Positions 56,767 through 64,000 of a stretch of DNA of 64,000 nt are shown in pieces. The stretch comes from Endozoicomonas sp. Mp262 (lineage in GTDB: Bacteria > Pseudomonadota > Gammaproteobacteria > Pseudomonadales > Endozoicomonadaceae). The stretch is from assembly GCF_025643335.1 (NCBI RefSeq), contig NZ_CP092489.1:1654001-1718000 (forward strand), read 5' to 3'. A program made the position numbers and the translations under genes. Positions within the stretch are counted from its first letter, which is position 1, and each line of letters starts with the position of its first letter. The notes beneath the pieces are model-generated. The model saw only the letters and a list, made by a program, of their open reading frames with translations, was not told the DNA's origin and ran no database searches.

Positions 56767-56885
56767 GGTGCAGGAGAGCCTTCATTAGGTATCAAATGAA
56801 TAAGGGGAAATTAATCGTTACGACCCACTAAAGACTCAAGGATTGTAGTACAGGTTTTTCAAGAGCAGGATTCCAAGCCAAAGGC

Positions 56886-57422
56886 TTATGGCAAACAGTT
56901 CTTTTTATAGCGAATTAGCCAGATGTTTGAAAAGCTTTGTAATAGAGGTATTAATAACAACCAGACAATAGCGTAAACCAGCAGGGGTATCCACAGCGGG
57001 GTGGCCAGTTGAACATCCGTTAGCTGGGACCCGGCGTAGTAACTGAGCGAGCCTGCAATGGCTCCACACAGGGCACCAGCCAGTTTGTATCGGCTTGTCC
57101 AGAGAAGACTGTGCCTTAACGTAGTGCCAAATAGTACCCACAGGCAGGCAAGCCAGGGGGGGATTAGCAGGCTGTCACCCGGGAATGTAATGATCCCTAG
57201 ATGGCTGAGAAAGCTGTCGATCGAGCCCCCAAGCAGTAAGGTTGTCGCGAGAACTTCTCTCTCTTTCTTCCAGTGGGAGACAAAACCGAAGTGGATAGCC
57301 AGGACTGCCAGCGTTGTCAGCAGCGCGATGGCGTTGCCGCCGAGTACACAGGCAAACCAGCCGATCTGAAACAGTAAAAAGTTGAGGAGCAGAAGGTGGT
57401 TTTTGTCATTAAATAATTTCAC
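56886..57422 (-). CDS. DUF2878-like integral membrane protein
   Basis: 178 residues with five or six hydrophobic segments (for example FLLFQIGWFACVLGGNAIAL and LWIPLLVYAIVWLLLIPLLQ). The pattern FQIGWFACV and the mid-protein GGSIDSFLSHLGI fit the uncharacterised DUF2878 family, for which no function is known. It ends 119 bases before selD and begins 7 bases after the REC-EAL gene stop, on the same strand, so it is probably co-transcribed with that gene. Confidence 0.65.
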   Translation of the reverse strand: MKLFNDKNHLLLLNFLLFQIGWFACVLGGNAIALLTTLAVLAIHFGFVSHWKKEREVLATTLLLGGSIDSFLSHLGIITFPGDSLLIPPWLACLWVLFGTTLRHSLLWTSRYKLAGALCGAIAGSLSYYAGSQLTDVQLATPLWIPLLVYAIVWLLLIPLLQSFSNIWLIRYKKNCLP

Positions 57423-57429
57423 CTGATAT

Positions 57430-58662
57430 CTACCTCTTTGGGAATCTATTACTGGTGGTAAATTCTAACCAGCTTTTCTCCCAGTCATCCAGTTCTGAGG
57501 CAGGCATAGGCTTGCCAATAAAAAAACCTTGAGCCATCTCGCAGTGCAGGTCTCTGAGTAACTGCCAGTCTTTGCTTTGTTCAATACCTTCTGCCACGGT
57601 TTTCAGGCCAAGGTTTTGCGCCAGGGACAGGTTTGCTTCAATGATAGCCTTCAGGGTCGTATCGTTGCTGGCATTATGAACAAATGAACGGTCTATTTTC
57701 AGTTCTGTAAAAGGAATGCGATTAAGCTGTTGCATACTGGAGTATCCGACACCAAAGTCGTCTATGGCGAGAGAAAATCCATGCATTTTCAGCCGGGCCA
57801 GGGTGGTCAGGGTGCTTGTGGTATTAGTGATGGCACCATTTTCTGTGATTTCAAGAATGAGAAGTTTCGGATCCAGGTGACGGGAGGATATTTCTTTCAG
57901 TAATATATCTGGCAGCTGGGTGTTATTAAGCATGGCTGGAGATATATTGATGGCCACTGAAATGGAGCGCCCTTGCTTTTTCCAGTTTTCTATCTGATCC
58001 AAGGCTTGATTTAATAAGGAGAGGGTCAGCTTTTCAATGAGTCCCCACTGTTCCATTTGAGCGATGAACTGACCCGGTGCAACGATGCTGGCGTTGGGGT
58101 GTTTCCATCTGGCCAGGGCTTCCACTGAGTGAAGTTCACCGGTATCGAGCTTAACTTTAGGTTGGAAGTACAAAATAAACTGGCCGTCATCAATGGCCTT
58201 TTCAAGTATTGCCTGATTAATAGCCAATCCAGTGTGCTGGGGTTGACTGTTCTCTGTAAGGATATCCTGTTGCAGGTAGCGGTTAATGAAACCCTCAAGC
58301 TTTTCTGAAGAAATGGGTTTTGGCAGTGTGCCAAGAACATCAAGCCCATGAGATGCTGCCATATCCTCGACGGTTCTGATCAGGGCTGGATCCAGGGAGC
58401 TGGATATAATAATGGAGACATCGGAGCCGTGGGTGCCTACATGGTTAATAAATTCAATACCGTCCATAGTCGGCATATCCAGATCACAAATGATCAGGTT
58501 CACAGGCGTTCCGCTCTGAATGATATTCAAGGCCTCTAGTCCATTGGTGGCAAGCGCTATTTTATCTATCCCGGCACGGGTTAACGCCTGAATCAATATT
58601 TTGCTAAGCAATTCATGGTCTTCGACCACCAGAACATGGACGTTTTTTATCTCTTTTTTCAC
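57430..58662 (-). CDS. Response regulator with c-di-GMP phosphodiesterase (REC-EAL) domains
   Basis: 410 residues. The receiver domain (about 8-128) has acidic pocket VVEDHE, phospho-acceptor in LIICDLDMPTMDG, and the conserved lysine in TLPKP. The EAL domain (about 150-400) has VEALARW, EITENG, IDDFGVGYSSM, ELKIDRSF and TVAEGIE, all the residues needed to cleave cyclic di-GMP. The layout is that of Pseudomonas RocR. No histidine kinase is adjacent. It should lower c-di-GMP when phosphorylated, favouring motility over attachment. Confidence 0.9.
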   Translation of the reverse strand: MKKEIKNVHVLVVEDHELLSKILIQALTRAGIDKIALATNGLEALNIIQSGTPVNLIICDLDMPTMDGIEFINHVGTHGSDVSIIISSSLDPALIRTVEDMAASHGLDVLGTLPKPISSEKLEGFINRYLQQDILTENSQPQHTGLAINQAILEKAIDDGQFILYFQPKVKLDTGELHSVEALARWKHPNASIVAPGQFIAQMEQWGLIEKLTLSLLNQALDQIENWKKQGRSISVAINISPAMLNNTQLPDILLKEISSRHLDPKLLILEITENGAITNTTSTLTTLARLKMHGFSLAIDDFGVGYSSMQQLNRIPFTELKIDRSFVHNASNDTTLKAIIEANLSLAQNLGLKTVAEGIEQSKDWQLLRDLHCEMAQGFFIGKPMPASELDDWEKSWLEFTTSNRFPKR

Positions 58663-58706
58663 GGTATGACATCCTTGTCACCAATGGTTTTACTGCTTCC
58701 TGTTCT

Positions 58707-58989
58707 TAGGGGCTGTTGGCGTTTGCTCGTGTGCTCAGCCAAAACCAGCGGTTTCGTGGCTAGGCGCAGTAGCGCAGGAATAACCTAAAGGTCACACGTA
58801 CTCGCGTCTTTCAAGCTACTGCAACGACGGCACGGAAGCGCTGGTTTTGGCCCTTCGGGTGGCTCGTAAAGCGGCTTTCCGACTGCGTTGGACTGGCTTG
58901 ACGTAGAATAACTATGCCTGCACCAGTCCGCCTTGCGGAAAACCGCTTTACGAGCCACTGAACTCACGATCAAACGTCAACAGCCCCTA
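58707..58989. repeat. Palindromic mobile repeat, copy 3 (283 bp)
   Basis: It starts TAGGGGCTGTTGGCG and ends CGTCAACAGCCCCTA, in the same orientation as the other two. Relative to copy 2 it carries about 18 extra bases near 58780-58800 (around ACCTAAAGGTCACACG), inside a loop of the predicted fold. It lies between the REC-EAL gene start and the polyamine-binding protein gene stop. Confidence 0.88.
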
Positions 58990-59013
58990 GTATGTTTCTT
59001 TCAGGAAGAGGGA

Positions 59014-60138
59014 TCAACGGCCTGTTTTTAAACGGGTCCATTCCCGGGTAATGTAGCTTTTCAACCTGCGAGGCAGCTCTTTGAAAACAAAAAGTTTATC
59101 CATTGTTGCCGGGGTTGGGTAAATGCCGGGATCATTGACAACCTCGGCATCAATATAAGGCTTGGATACTGGCGTGGGGTTGGCGAAGGCCACATAATTT
59201 GAGATATCCGCAATGGTTTTTGGTTCCATCAGATAATTGAGCATTTCATGGGCCGCCTTTTTATTGGGAGCATCCGCAGGGATGGCCAGCATATCAAACC
59301 ATAAAGCAGCCCCTTCTTTGGGAATGGAATAACGGATATCCTGGTTGTTTTTAGCTTCCCGGGCACGGTCACGAGCCATCAGCATGTCACCAGACCAGCC
59401 AATGGCAACACAAATATCGCCATTGGCCAGGTCTGTGATGGACTTCGAAGAATGGAAATAACTGACATAAGGACTGACTGTTTTAATTTTATTAACGGCA
59501 GCTTTGTAGTCTTTGATGGCGAGGCTATCTCCGGGTATTCCCAGATAGGCCATCACAGAAGGCAGCACTTCAGAGGGGGCATCCAGAAAAGCAACGCCAC
59601 ACTGTTGGAGTTTCTTCATGTTTTCAGGTTCAAAAACCAGGGCCCAGCTATCTACGGGTGCATTTTTACCAAGAGCCTTTTCTACAGCTTTCTTGTTATA
59701 GCCAATACCTGTGGTTCCCCAAAGATAAGGGATACCATACTGGTTATCTTTATCGAAAGAATCTGAGATCCGTTTCATTAAGGCAGGATCAAGGTTTTTC
59801 AGGTTGGGTAGCTGGGATTTATCCAGTTTACTGTAAACACCAGCCCTAATCTGGGTCTTATAAAAGTCATGAGACGGTGAAACCAGATCGAAACCACTTT
59901 TTCCAGATAGCAGCTTGCCTTCAAGAACCTCATTACTGTCGTATAAATCGTAGGTTGTTTTTATGCCGGTTTTTTTCTCAAAGTCCTGGATTGTATTGGG
60001 AGCTATGTAGTCACTCCAATTATAGAAGTAAAGGTTTTTATCTTTTTTACTACCAGCTTCTGGCGAGGCAGGATTCCCTGCTTGTGTAAAGGAGGCATAA
60101 ATGATTGCCACCACAGAAATAAAGAGCCTGAATTTCAT
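59014..60138 (-). CDS. Putrescine/spermidine-type periplasmic binding protein (PotF/PotD family)
   Basis: 374 residues from the ATG at 60138; the frame to 60225 is longer but the signal peptide KFRLFISVVAIIYASFTQAG sets this start. Family features are NLYFYNWSDYIAPNTIQDFE at the mature N-terminus, GYDLVSPS-like SGFDLVSPSHDFY, and PYLWGTTGIGYN. Similarity looks closer to PotF (putrescine) than PotD. No permease or ATPase genes for the transporter are adjacent, so it is an orphan binding protein working with distant components or as a sensor partner. Confidence 0.88.
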   Translation of the reverse strand: MKFRLFISVVAIIYASFTQAGNPASPEAGSKKDKNLYFYNWSDYIAPNTIQDFEKKTGIKTTYDLYDSNEVLEGKLLSGKSGFDLVSPSHDFYKTQIRAGVYSKLDKSQLPNLKNLDPALMKRISDSFDKDNQYGIPYLWGTTGIGYNKKAVEKALGKNAPVDSWALVFEPENMKKLQQCGVAFLDAPSEVLPSVMAYLGIPGDSLAIKDYKAAVNKIKTVSPYVSYFHSSKSITDLANGDICVAIGWSGDMLMARDRAREAKNNQDIRYSIPKEGAALWFDMLAIPADAPNKKAAHEMLNYLMEPKTIADISNYVAFANPTPVSKPYIDAEVVNDPGIYPTPATMDKLFVFKELPRRLKSYITREWTRLKTGR

Positions 60139-60399
60139 GTCCTGTTCTGTCCTGTCGGGAGGGGTAAAACCCGCGGGATTATAGTAAAGACAGCCACTGT
60201 CACAAGAAGGGTTAATACCAACCATAAATGAGGCAGAAACACCATTTATGTCTATATTTACCTTTCAGAAAAACCAAATCGCACTTGGTTATGGGAGCGT
60301 AGATTAACGGGACTGTAAAGGACGCGATTGAGTCAAAAGTCCCGGGATCAACAATGCTGGTCGTACCAAGGCTAAAGATATCGGCTTTGAGGGAGTGTT

Positions 60400-61341
60400 A
60401 TGCATGCATTTCGTAACATTTTATTGGCTATAACCCGTACACATACCTCTGATATGGAATTTCAGCAAGCCTTCAGGCTTGCAGCGGATAATCGGGCACA
60501 CCTTACTGTTGCGCTGTTTGATAATAGCTTGAATGTGCTGCACAAGTTGCAGTTTCTTCCGTTAGAGAAGCGACTGGAGTCAATGCTGCGTGATCAGCTG
60601 GATATTGAGCTGCAAAGAATACAAAACCTTGCCTGGGATGAAGGGTTGGCCATTGAAGCGCGTGTGGTTGCTGGCAGGCCAAGGGAATCTATTATTTCTC
60701 TGCTAGAGGAGTTGCAATGTGACCTGGTCATTAAACTGGCTGATCCCAGTGGTGCTGTTGCTCGAAATCAGCTAACGGGAAATGACCTGGCCTTATTGCG
60801 GAAGAGTCCTGTCCCGGTATTAATGATGGCGGACAGAAACCAGCTACCTGAACCCTGTGGTCGGGTGATGGTGGCTTTTGATGCCGGTGATGCTGACGGG
60901 GAGGCTCTTGAAATCAACCGTCGTTTATTTCAGTATGGCCTTTATCTTGCCAGTCAAGAGCAGGCAGAATTGCACTTTGTCAGTGTTTGGAACCTGCCTG
61001 TCAGTAAACGCGCTCTTCGCATGTTTTCAGATGAAGAGCTTTATGAACTTCAGGAAACAACAAGAAAACGCTATCGAAATAAGCAGTGTGAGTTATTAGC
61101 AGAGTTCAGGATAGAAGAGGGTGAGCAAGAGAATATTCATATCCATCTTTTGAAAGGTCAGCCAGCCCATGAAATTCAACAATTGGCTAATGAACTGGAT
61201 GTGGATCTTATAGTGATGGGAACCCTGGGTCGGCACTCTCGTAGCATGATGATAGGAAATACGGCAGAGAATATTCTCAATAGTATTTATTGTTCGGTTC
61301 TGGCTGTGAAACCAGAGGGGTATGTTAGCCCTTTATCCTAA
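60400..61341 (+). CDS. Tandem universal stress protein (UspE-like)
   Basis: 313 residues made of two Usp domains (about 1-145 and 150-305). The second ends DLIVMGTLGRHSRSMMIGNT, the ATP-binding G-2x-G-9x-G(S/T) signature; the first has a degenerate version (DLVIKLADPSGAVARNQL). The tandem layout matches UspE. Such proteins are induced by starvation or stress and affect motility and adhesion. It is a single gene with its own promoter region, which also holds a CATAAATG/CATTTATG dyad at 60223-60250. Confidence 0.85.
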   Translation: MHAFRNILLAITRTHTSDMEFQQAFRLAADNRAHLTVALFDNSLNVLHKLQFLPLEKRLESMLRDQLDIELQRIQNLAWDEGLAIEARVVAGRPRESIISLLEELQCDLVIKLADPSGAVARNQLTGNDLALLRKSPVPVLMMADRNQLPEPCGRVMVAFDAGDADGEALEINRRLFQYGLYLASQEQAELHFVSVWNLPVSKRALRMFSDEELYELQETTRKRYRNKQCELLAEFRIEEGEQENIHIHLLKGQPAHEIQQLANELDVDLIVMGTLGRHSRSMMIGNTAENILNSIYCSVLAVKPEGYVSPLS

Positions 61342-61410
61342 ACGAACAGGGAATAGAACCACTGCTCTATTCCCCATCAACCTGGTTGAGTAATACGATG
61401 ACAATGCCTG

Positions 61411-61857
61411 TTATGGCTTCAGGCCGCTCATATATTCAATGGCACTGCTGATCTCATCATCTGAACAGTTCATACAGGTACCTTTGGCAGGCATGCTTCC
61501 AATGCCGTTAATGGCATTGCTCAGCAGTTTGTCAAACCCTCCAAGCTCATCCATCCGGGCACTCCAGGTTGCCTTGTCATTGATCTTGGGCGCGTTAAGC
61601 AAACCAGGAGTGTGGCAGGCCGTGCAGAATTGGTTGAACACTTGCTCACCACTCCTTGGGCCGCTTGAGCTGCTAGAGGCGATGACTCCGGCATTTTTTG
61701 CACATTCCTGATCCGTTTCACAGGCTTTACCCACGGGAGCTATTCTCTCGGCAATTTCCTTGCGGGAGATTTCGTCAAGATCTGTGGTTATCCTGGCGGA
61801 AGCCGTTGTTGTAAAAAATAGCCAAGCCATACAAAGAATGAGGGCACGTATACCCAT
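61411..61857 (-). CDS. Cytochrome c5-type periplasmic c-type cytochrome
   Basis: 148 residues from the ATG at 61857, with GGGGGAG upstream and a signal peptide (IRALILCMAWLFFTTTASA). Haem attachment is CTACH in FNQFCTACHTPGLL, and the axial methionine lies in GIGSMPAKGTCMNCSDDE, where the two cysteines form the disulfide typical of cytochrome c5. It shuttles electrons to terminal reductases or oxidases. Longer frames to 61956 lack a signal at the right place. Confidence 0.88.
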   Translation of the reverse strand: MGIRALILCMAWLFFTTTASARITTDLDEISRKEIAERIAPVGKACETDQECAKNAGVIASSSSSGPRSGEQVFNQFCTACHTPGLLNAPKINDKATWSARMDELGGFDKLLSNAINGIGSMPAKGTCMNCSDDEISSAIEYMSGLKP

Positions 61858-62177
61858 ATTAACTCCCCCTGGACACTTGCTTATCCTGTTAGTAGCTTTT
61901 CCTGAAGCGGACTCTGACTGCGTTGGCATCAGTAAAACTATATTATTTTTAAGCATATTTTATGTAATTGTTACGCTATCTGGAGGCAAATTGATGCAGC
62001 CTCTGATCAGTATAATGTAATTATGCTGGCTAAAACAGCACTGGCCGTTCGTCTGAAATCTATGTTCAGGCCAGGGTAAGGTGCTTATTGCTGTAACTAC
62101 TTAAAAAACCATAGACAGCAGGGTCTTTGGTTAGTATTATTGTCACCCACTGGATATGCAACAGATTCCAGTTTTGC
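61858..62177. other. Gene-free stretch between cytochrome c5 and tRNA-Arg
   Basis: No coding frame with support. It must contain the promoters of the leftward cytochrome gene and of the rightward tRNA, but no clear -35/-10 pair could be chosen by eye. Confidence 0.4.
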
Positions 62178-62254
<77 letters not shown>

Positions 62255-62261
62255 TATGAAT

Positions 62262-62292
62262 AAAGGGTTTCAGAAATGAAGCCCTTTTTTTG
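62262..62292 (+). terminator. Rho-independent terminator of the tRNA gene
   Basis: GGGTTTC and GAAGCCC (one G-T pair) form a stem, followed by a run of seven T residues, beginning 8 bases after the tRNA. Confidence 0.8.
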
Positions 62293-62451
62293 TGCCTGTA
62301 TGGTTCGGAATCGACTCGGATTAATGATGTCGGTCAGCAAGGAAACCAGAACGGGCTTGTCTTGCTGATCCAGATAGCGGGCAATAATGCCGGCAGGCTT
62401 GTCAGTAATATCAGATTTGTTGCTAATCGAATTAGCTCTTTATGTTGTCCA

Positions 62452-63078
62452 TCAGTCAATCACCGTTCCCTCAATAGTCATGGGGTCATTATCGGAAGGG
62501 TGTGTATTGTCTCCCTCTAAAATAAGGGGTTGCTGCGCAGTTCCGGCTTCGCCATCAAGTACCCGGTAGAGTAAAGCGTAACTGACCCGCCACCGGCCTT
62601 CGTCACACTGGAGGGTGACTGACTTGCTGTTCAGGCGGATGACTTTGCCGGTGCGTTCGATACCGTGTTTATCCCGAAAACCAACCACATCATTCACTGA
62701 TAAAGCGTGTCGGCTCAGTCCTCTTTCTACGTTATGATTGACCCGGGTATCGGCACCTTCAATGTTGAGCATATGGTAAGGAACGGTCCACTGACTGTTA
62801 TCGGTAAAGTCTTTTACCAATGCCCGTTTCGGGTTGAGTTTGATGATTTCACAGGAGTGGAGGCTGTTACTGTTGGTATCGAAATAACTGAGCTTCTGGC
62901 CAATGGTGAGTTGTTTTTTGACGGTTCGAATTCGTTCGGCAGACTCCAGCTCTTTCCGGATAACACTTTCCAGACGGAACAAGTCAAATGCGCTGGCCTG
63001 TTCCAGCGCTGCCAGTAACTGAGCGTAATCCATACTTTGTTTGGCCGGTGGAGATTCAGCATCGGTTTTACAGGTCAT
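62452..63078 (-). CDS. Hypothetical protein with two tandem SH3-like/KOW-like repeats
   Basis: Not assigned to a known family. 208 residues, with AGGA upstream of the ATG. Residues 16-55 form a helical, coiled-coil-like segment (DYAQLLAALEQASAFDLFRL). Two similar ~47-residue units follow. The first (59-106) contains IGQKLSYFD, EIIKLNPKRALVKD and WTVPYHMLNI. The second (128-173) contains VNDVVGFRD, KVIRLNSKSVTLQCDE and WRVSYALLYRV. Such beta-barrel units often bind RNA or proteins. Cytoplasmic. Confidence 0.6.
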   Translation of the reverse strand: MTCKTDAESPPAKQSMDYAQLLAALEQASAFDLFRLESVIRKELESAERIRTVKKQLTIGQKLSYFDTNSNSLHSCEIIKLNPKRALVKDFTDNSQWTVPYHMLNIEGADTRVNHNVERGLSRHALSVNDVVGFRDKHGIERTGKVIRLNSKSVTLQCDEGRWRVSYALLYRVLDGEAGTAQQPLILEGDNTHPSDNDPMTIEGTVID

Positions 63079-63389
63079 GGGCAGGTAATCCTTTATAGAT
63101 AGGCTGTGCTTGGCTGGTGGGAGCTAATGATAGCCGAAGTTTGTTGGTATGATCTTGCTTTTTTACTCGTTTTTGGTCTTGCTTGAATTTCATACAGCTA
63201 TTGTTATGGCAGCTCAAATTAGTGGTCAAAGTATTAACCAATGGATTTCAAAGTAGACGATAAAACTTAAACGTTAAAAATGCGCTATCTTCTATGGACT
63301 GAAAAGATAATAACTATTTTTAAGGAGTAGGTTGAAAAAATGAACGTTTTCTTGATTCGCTCAATATCATAACCAACCAGGTTAATTAT
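63079..63389. other. Gene-free stretch upstream of the last gene
   Basis: AT-rich, with no coding frame of support. It would hold the divergent promoters of the tandem-repeat protein gene and the secreted-protein gene. No operator or RNA structure was recognised. Confidence 0.4.
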
Positions 63390-64000
63390 ATGAACAAGTT
63401 ATTCTTCCTAATTGTCATTTTTTTTATATCGATTGATGTTAATGCAGGTAAGTCAAAGACTGAAAAAATTCCTGATACAGAAAAAAATATTCAACTACCA
63501 AATAGGGTGGATGTATATGGGTTTGAAAAAACCGTAGTTAATGGGAGAAATGGCCAGCATGTTGTAAGCTCACATAATCTATTAATGGCATATAGTATAA
63601 AAAATGGTGACTTAAAAAAAGGGTATGTTTATCTTTACTTGCCTAAAGCAGTTGCAAGCAAAGGGTTCAGACCTAAATGCCCATCAGAAAAACGACCTGA
63701 ATTTCATGTTACTAACGTTGCCACTTATAGAGAGGATTATAAAAGAGGTGATAAGGATATACAGTTGGACATTGCTAGACTAGGACTAAATCTACAAGAA
63801 TTGGAGTTTGATTGTTCAGTTGATGAAGATGATGAGGTGGAAATACAGCTTCAAGAAATATCTACTGGTGATGACTCCTGTGAATTCATGTCTATAGATT
63901 ATGAGCTGGAGTTTAGAGAGGATACTGGTGTAGGACAGTTGGTAACAACCTTTAAAGTTCCAGTAAAGACATGCTCGGCTGAAACCTATTCAGTATGCTG
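63390..64000 (+). CDS. Secreted protein of unknown function, cut by the window end
   Basis: Not recognised. The frame from the ATG at 63390 stays open for 203 codons to the end of the window. It begins with a signal peptide (NKLFFLIVIFFISIDVNA) followed by a lysine-rich mature start (GKSKTEKIPDTEKN). Cysteines occur in RPKCPSEKRP, FDCSVDED and DSCEFMS. It is AT-rich and similar in style to the other secreted-protein genes here (22164, 43926, 45426), though no shared domain is visible. Confidence 0.6.
   Translation, partial: MNKLFFLIVIFFISIDVNAGKSKTEKIPDTEKNIQLPNRVDVYGFEKTVVNGRNGQHVVSSHNLLMAYSIKNGDLKKGYVYLYLPKAVASKGFRPKCPSEKRPEFHVTNVATYREDYKRGDKDIQLDIARLGLNLQELEFDCSVDEDDEVEIQLQEISTGDDSCEFMSIDYELEFREDTGVGQLVTTFKVPVKTCSAETYSVC

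Overview
The window looks like a chromosomal segment of a host-associated marine gammaproteobacterium of the Oceanospirillales, most like Endozoicomonas. This is inferred from the mix of Pseudomonas-like housekeeping genes (comM end, rep, fau, ssb, uvrA, ubiK, sutA-like, selD), recent insertion sequences, short palindromic mobile repeats, and eukaryote-like proteins (RING-H2, caspase, WD40-like). No rRNA or species marker is present, so the genus is not proven.

Layout. 1-7963: end of comM, a secreted peroxiredoxin, marC, rep, a Rossmann-like protein, fau, ssb and a YajR-type transporter. 8091-13558: the YbaK-like/argO/argP group, a poly-HAMP chemoreceptor and a 42-residue membrane protein; these lie between the transporter and uvrA, which are neighbours in pseudomonads. 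13838-20262: uvrA, ubiK, a caspase-like protein and glnK-amtB, with a readable sigma-54 promoter and NtrC site. 20408-26589: an AT-rich mobile zone with an IS1380-family element, an 870-residue secreted protein, a possibly truncated gene and an IS630-family element whose transposase needs one -1 frameshift. 27001-35002: a catabolic island (DpaL, RidA, YheO/DauR-type regulator, M24 and M20 hydrolases, DMT exporter/importer) in which a second, identical IS1380-family copy has split the DMT gene. 35095-38010: copA-cueR with its MerR-type 19-bp-spacer promoter.

38139-54557 is built around glycerol and glycerol-3-phosphate use: glpACB, glpFK, glpQ and glpT, separated by AT-rich genes for secreted proteins of unknown function, a WD40-like protein and a RING-H2 protein. 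GlpQ releases glycerol-3-phosphate from phosphodiesters in the periplasm, GlpT imports it, GlpF and GlpK supply it from glycerol, and GlpACB oxidises it anaerobically. An FNR-like box and TTCG half-sites lie upstream of glpA. 54577-64000: a HExxH secreted protein, a SutA-like protein, selD, a DUF2878-like membrane protein, a REC-EAL protein, a polyamine-binding protein, a Usp protein, cytochrome c5, tRNA-Arg(CCG), a tandem-domain hypothetical protein and the start of another secreted protein.

Three copies of a 265-283 bp palindromic element with about 32-bp terminal inverted repeats, plus solitary ends, punctuate the region. Two solitary ends supply the TAG stop codon of the adjacent gene.
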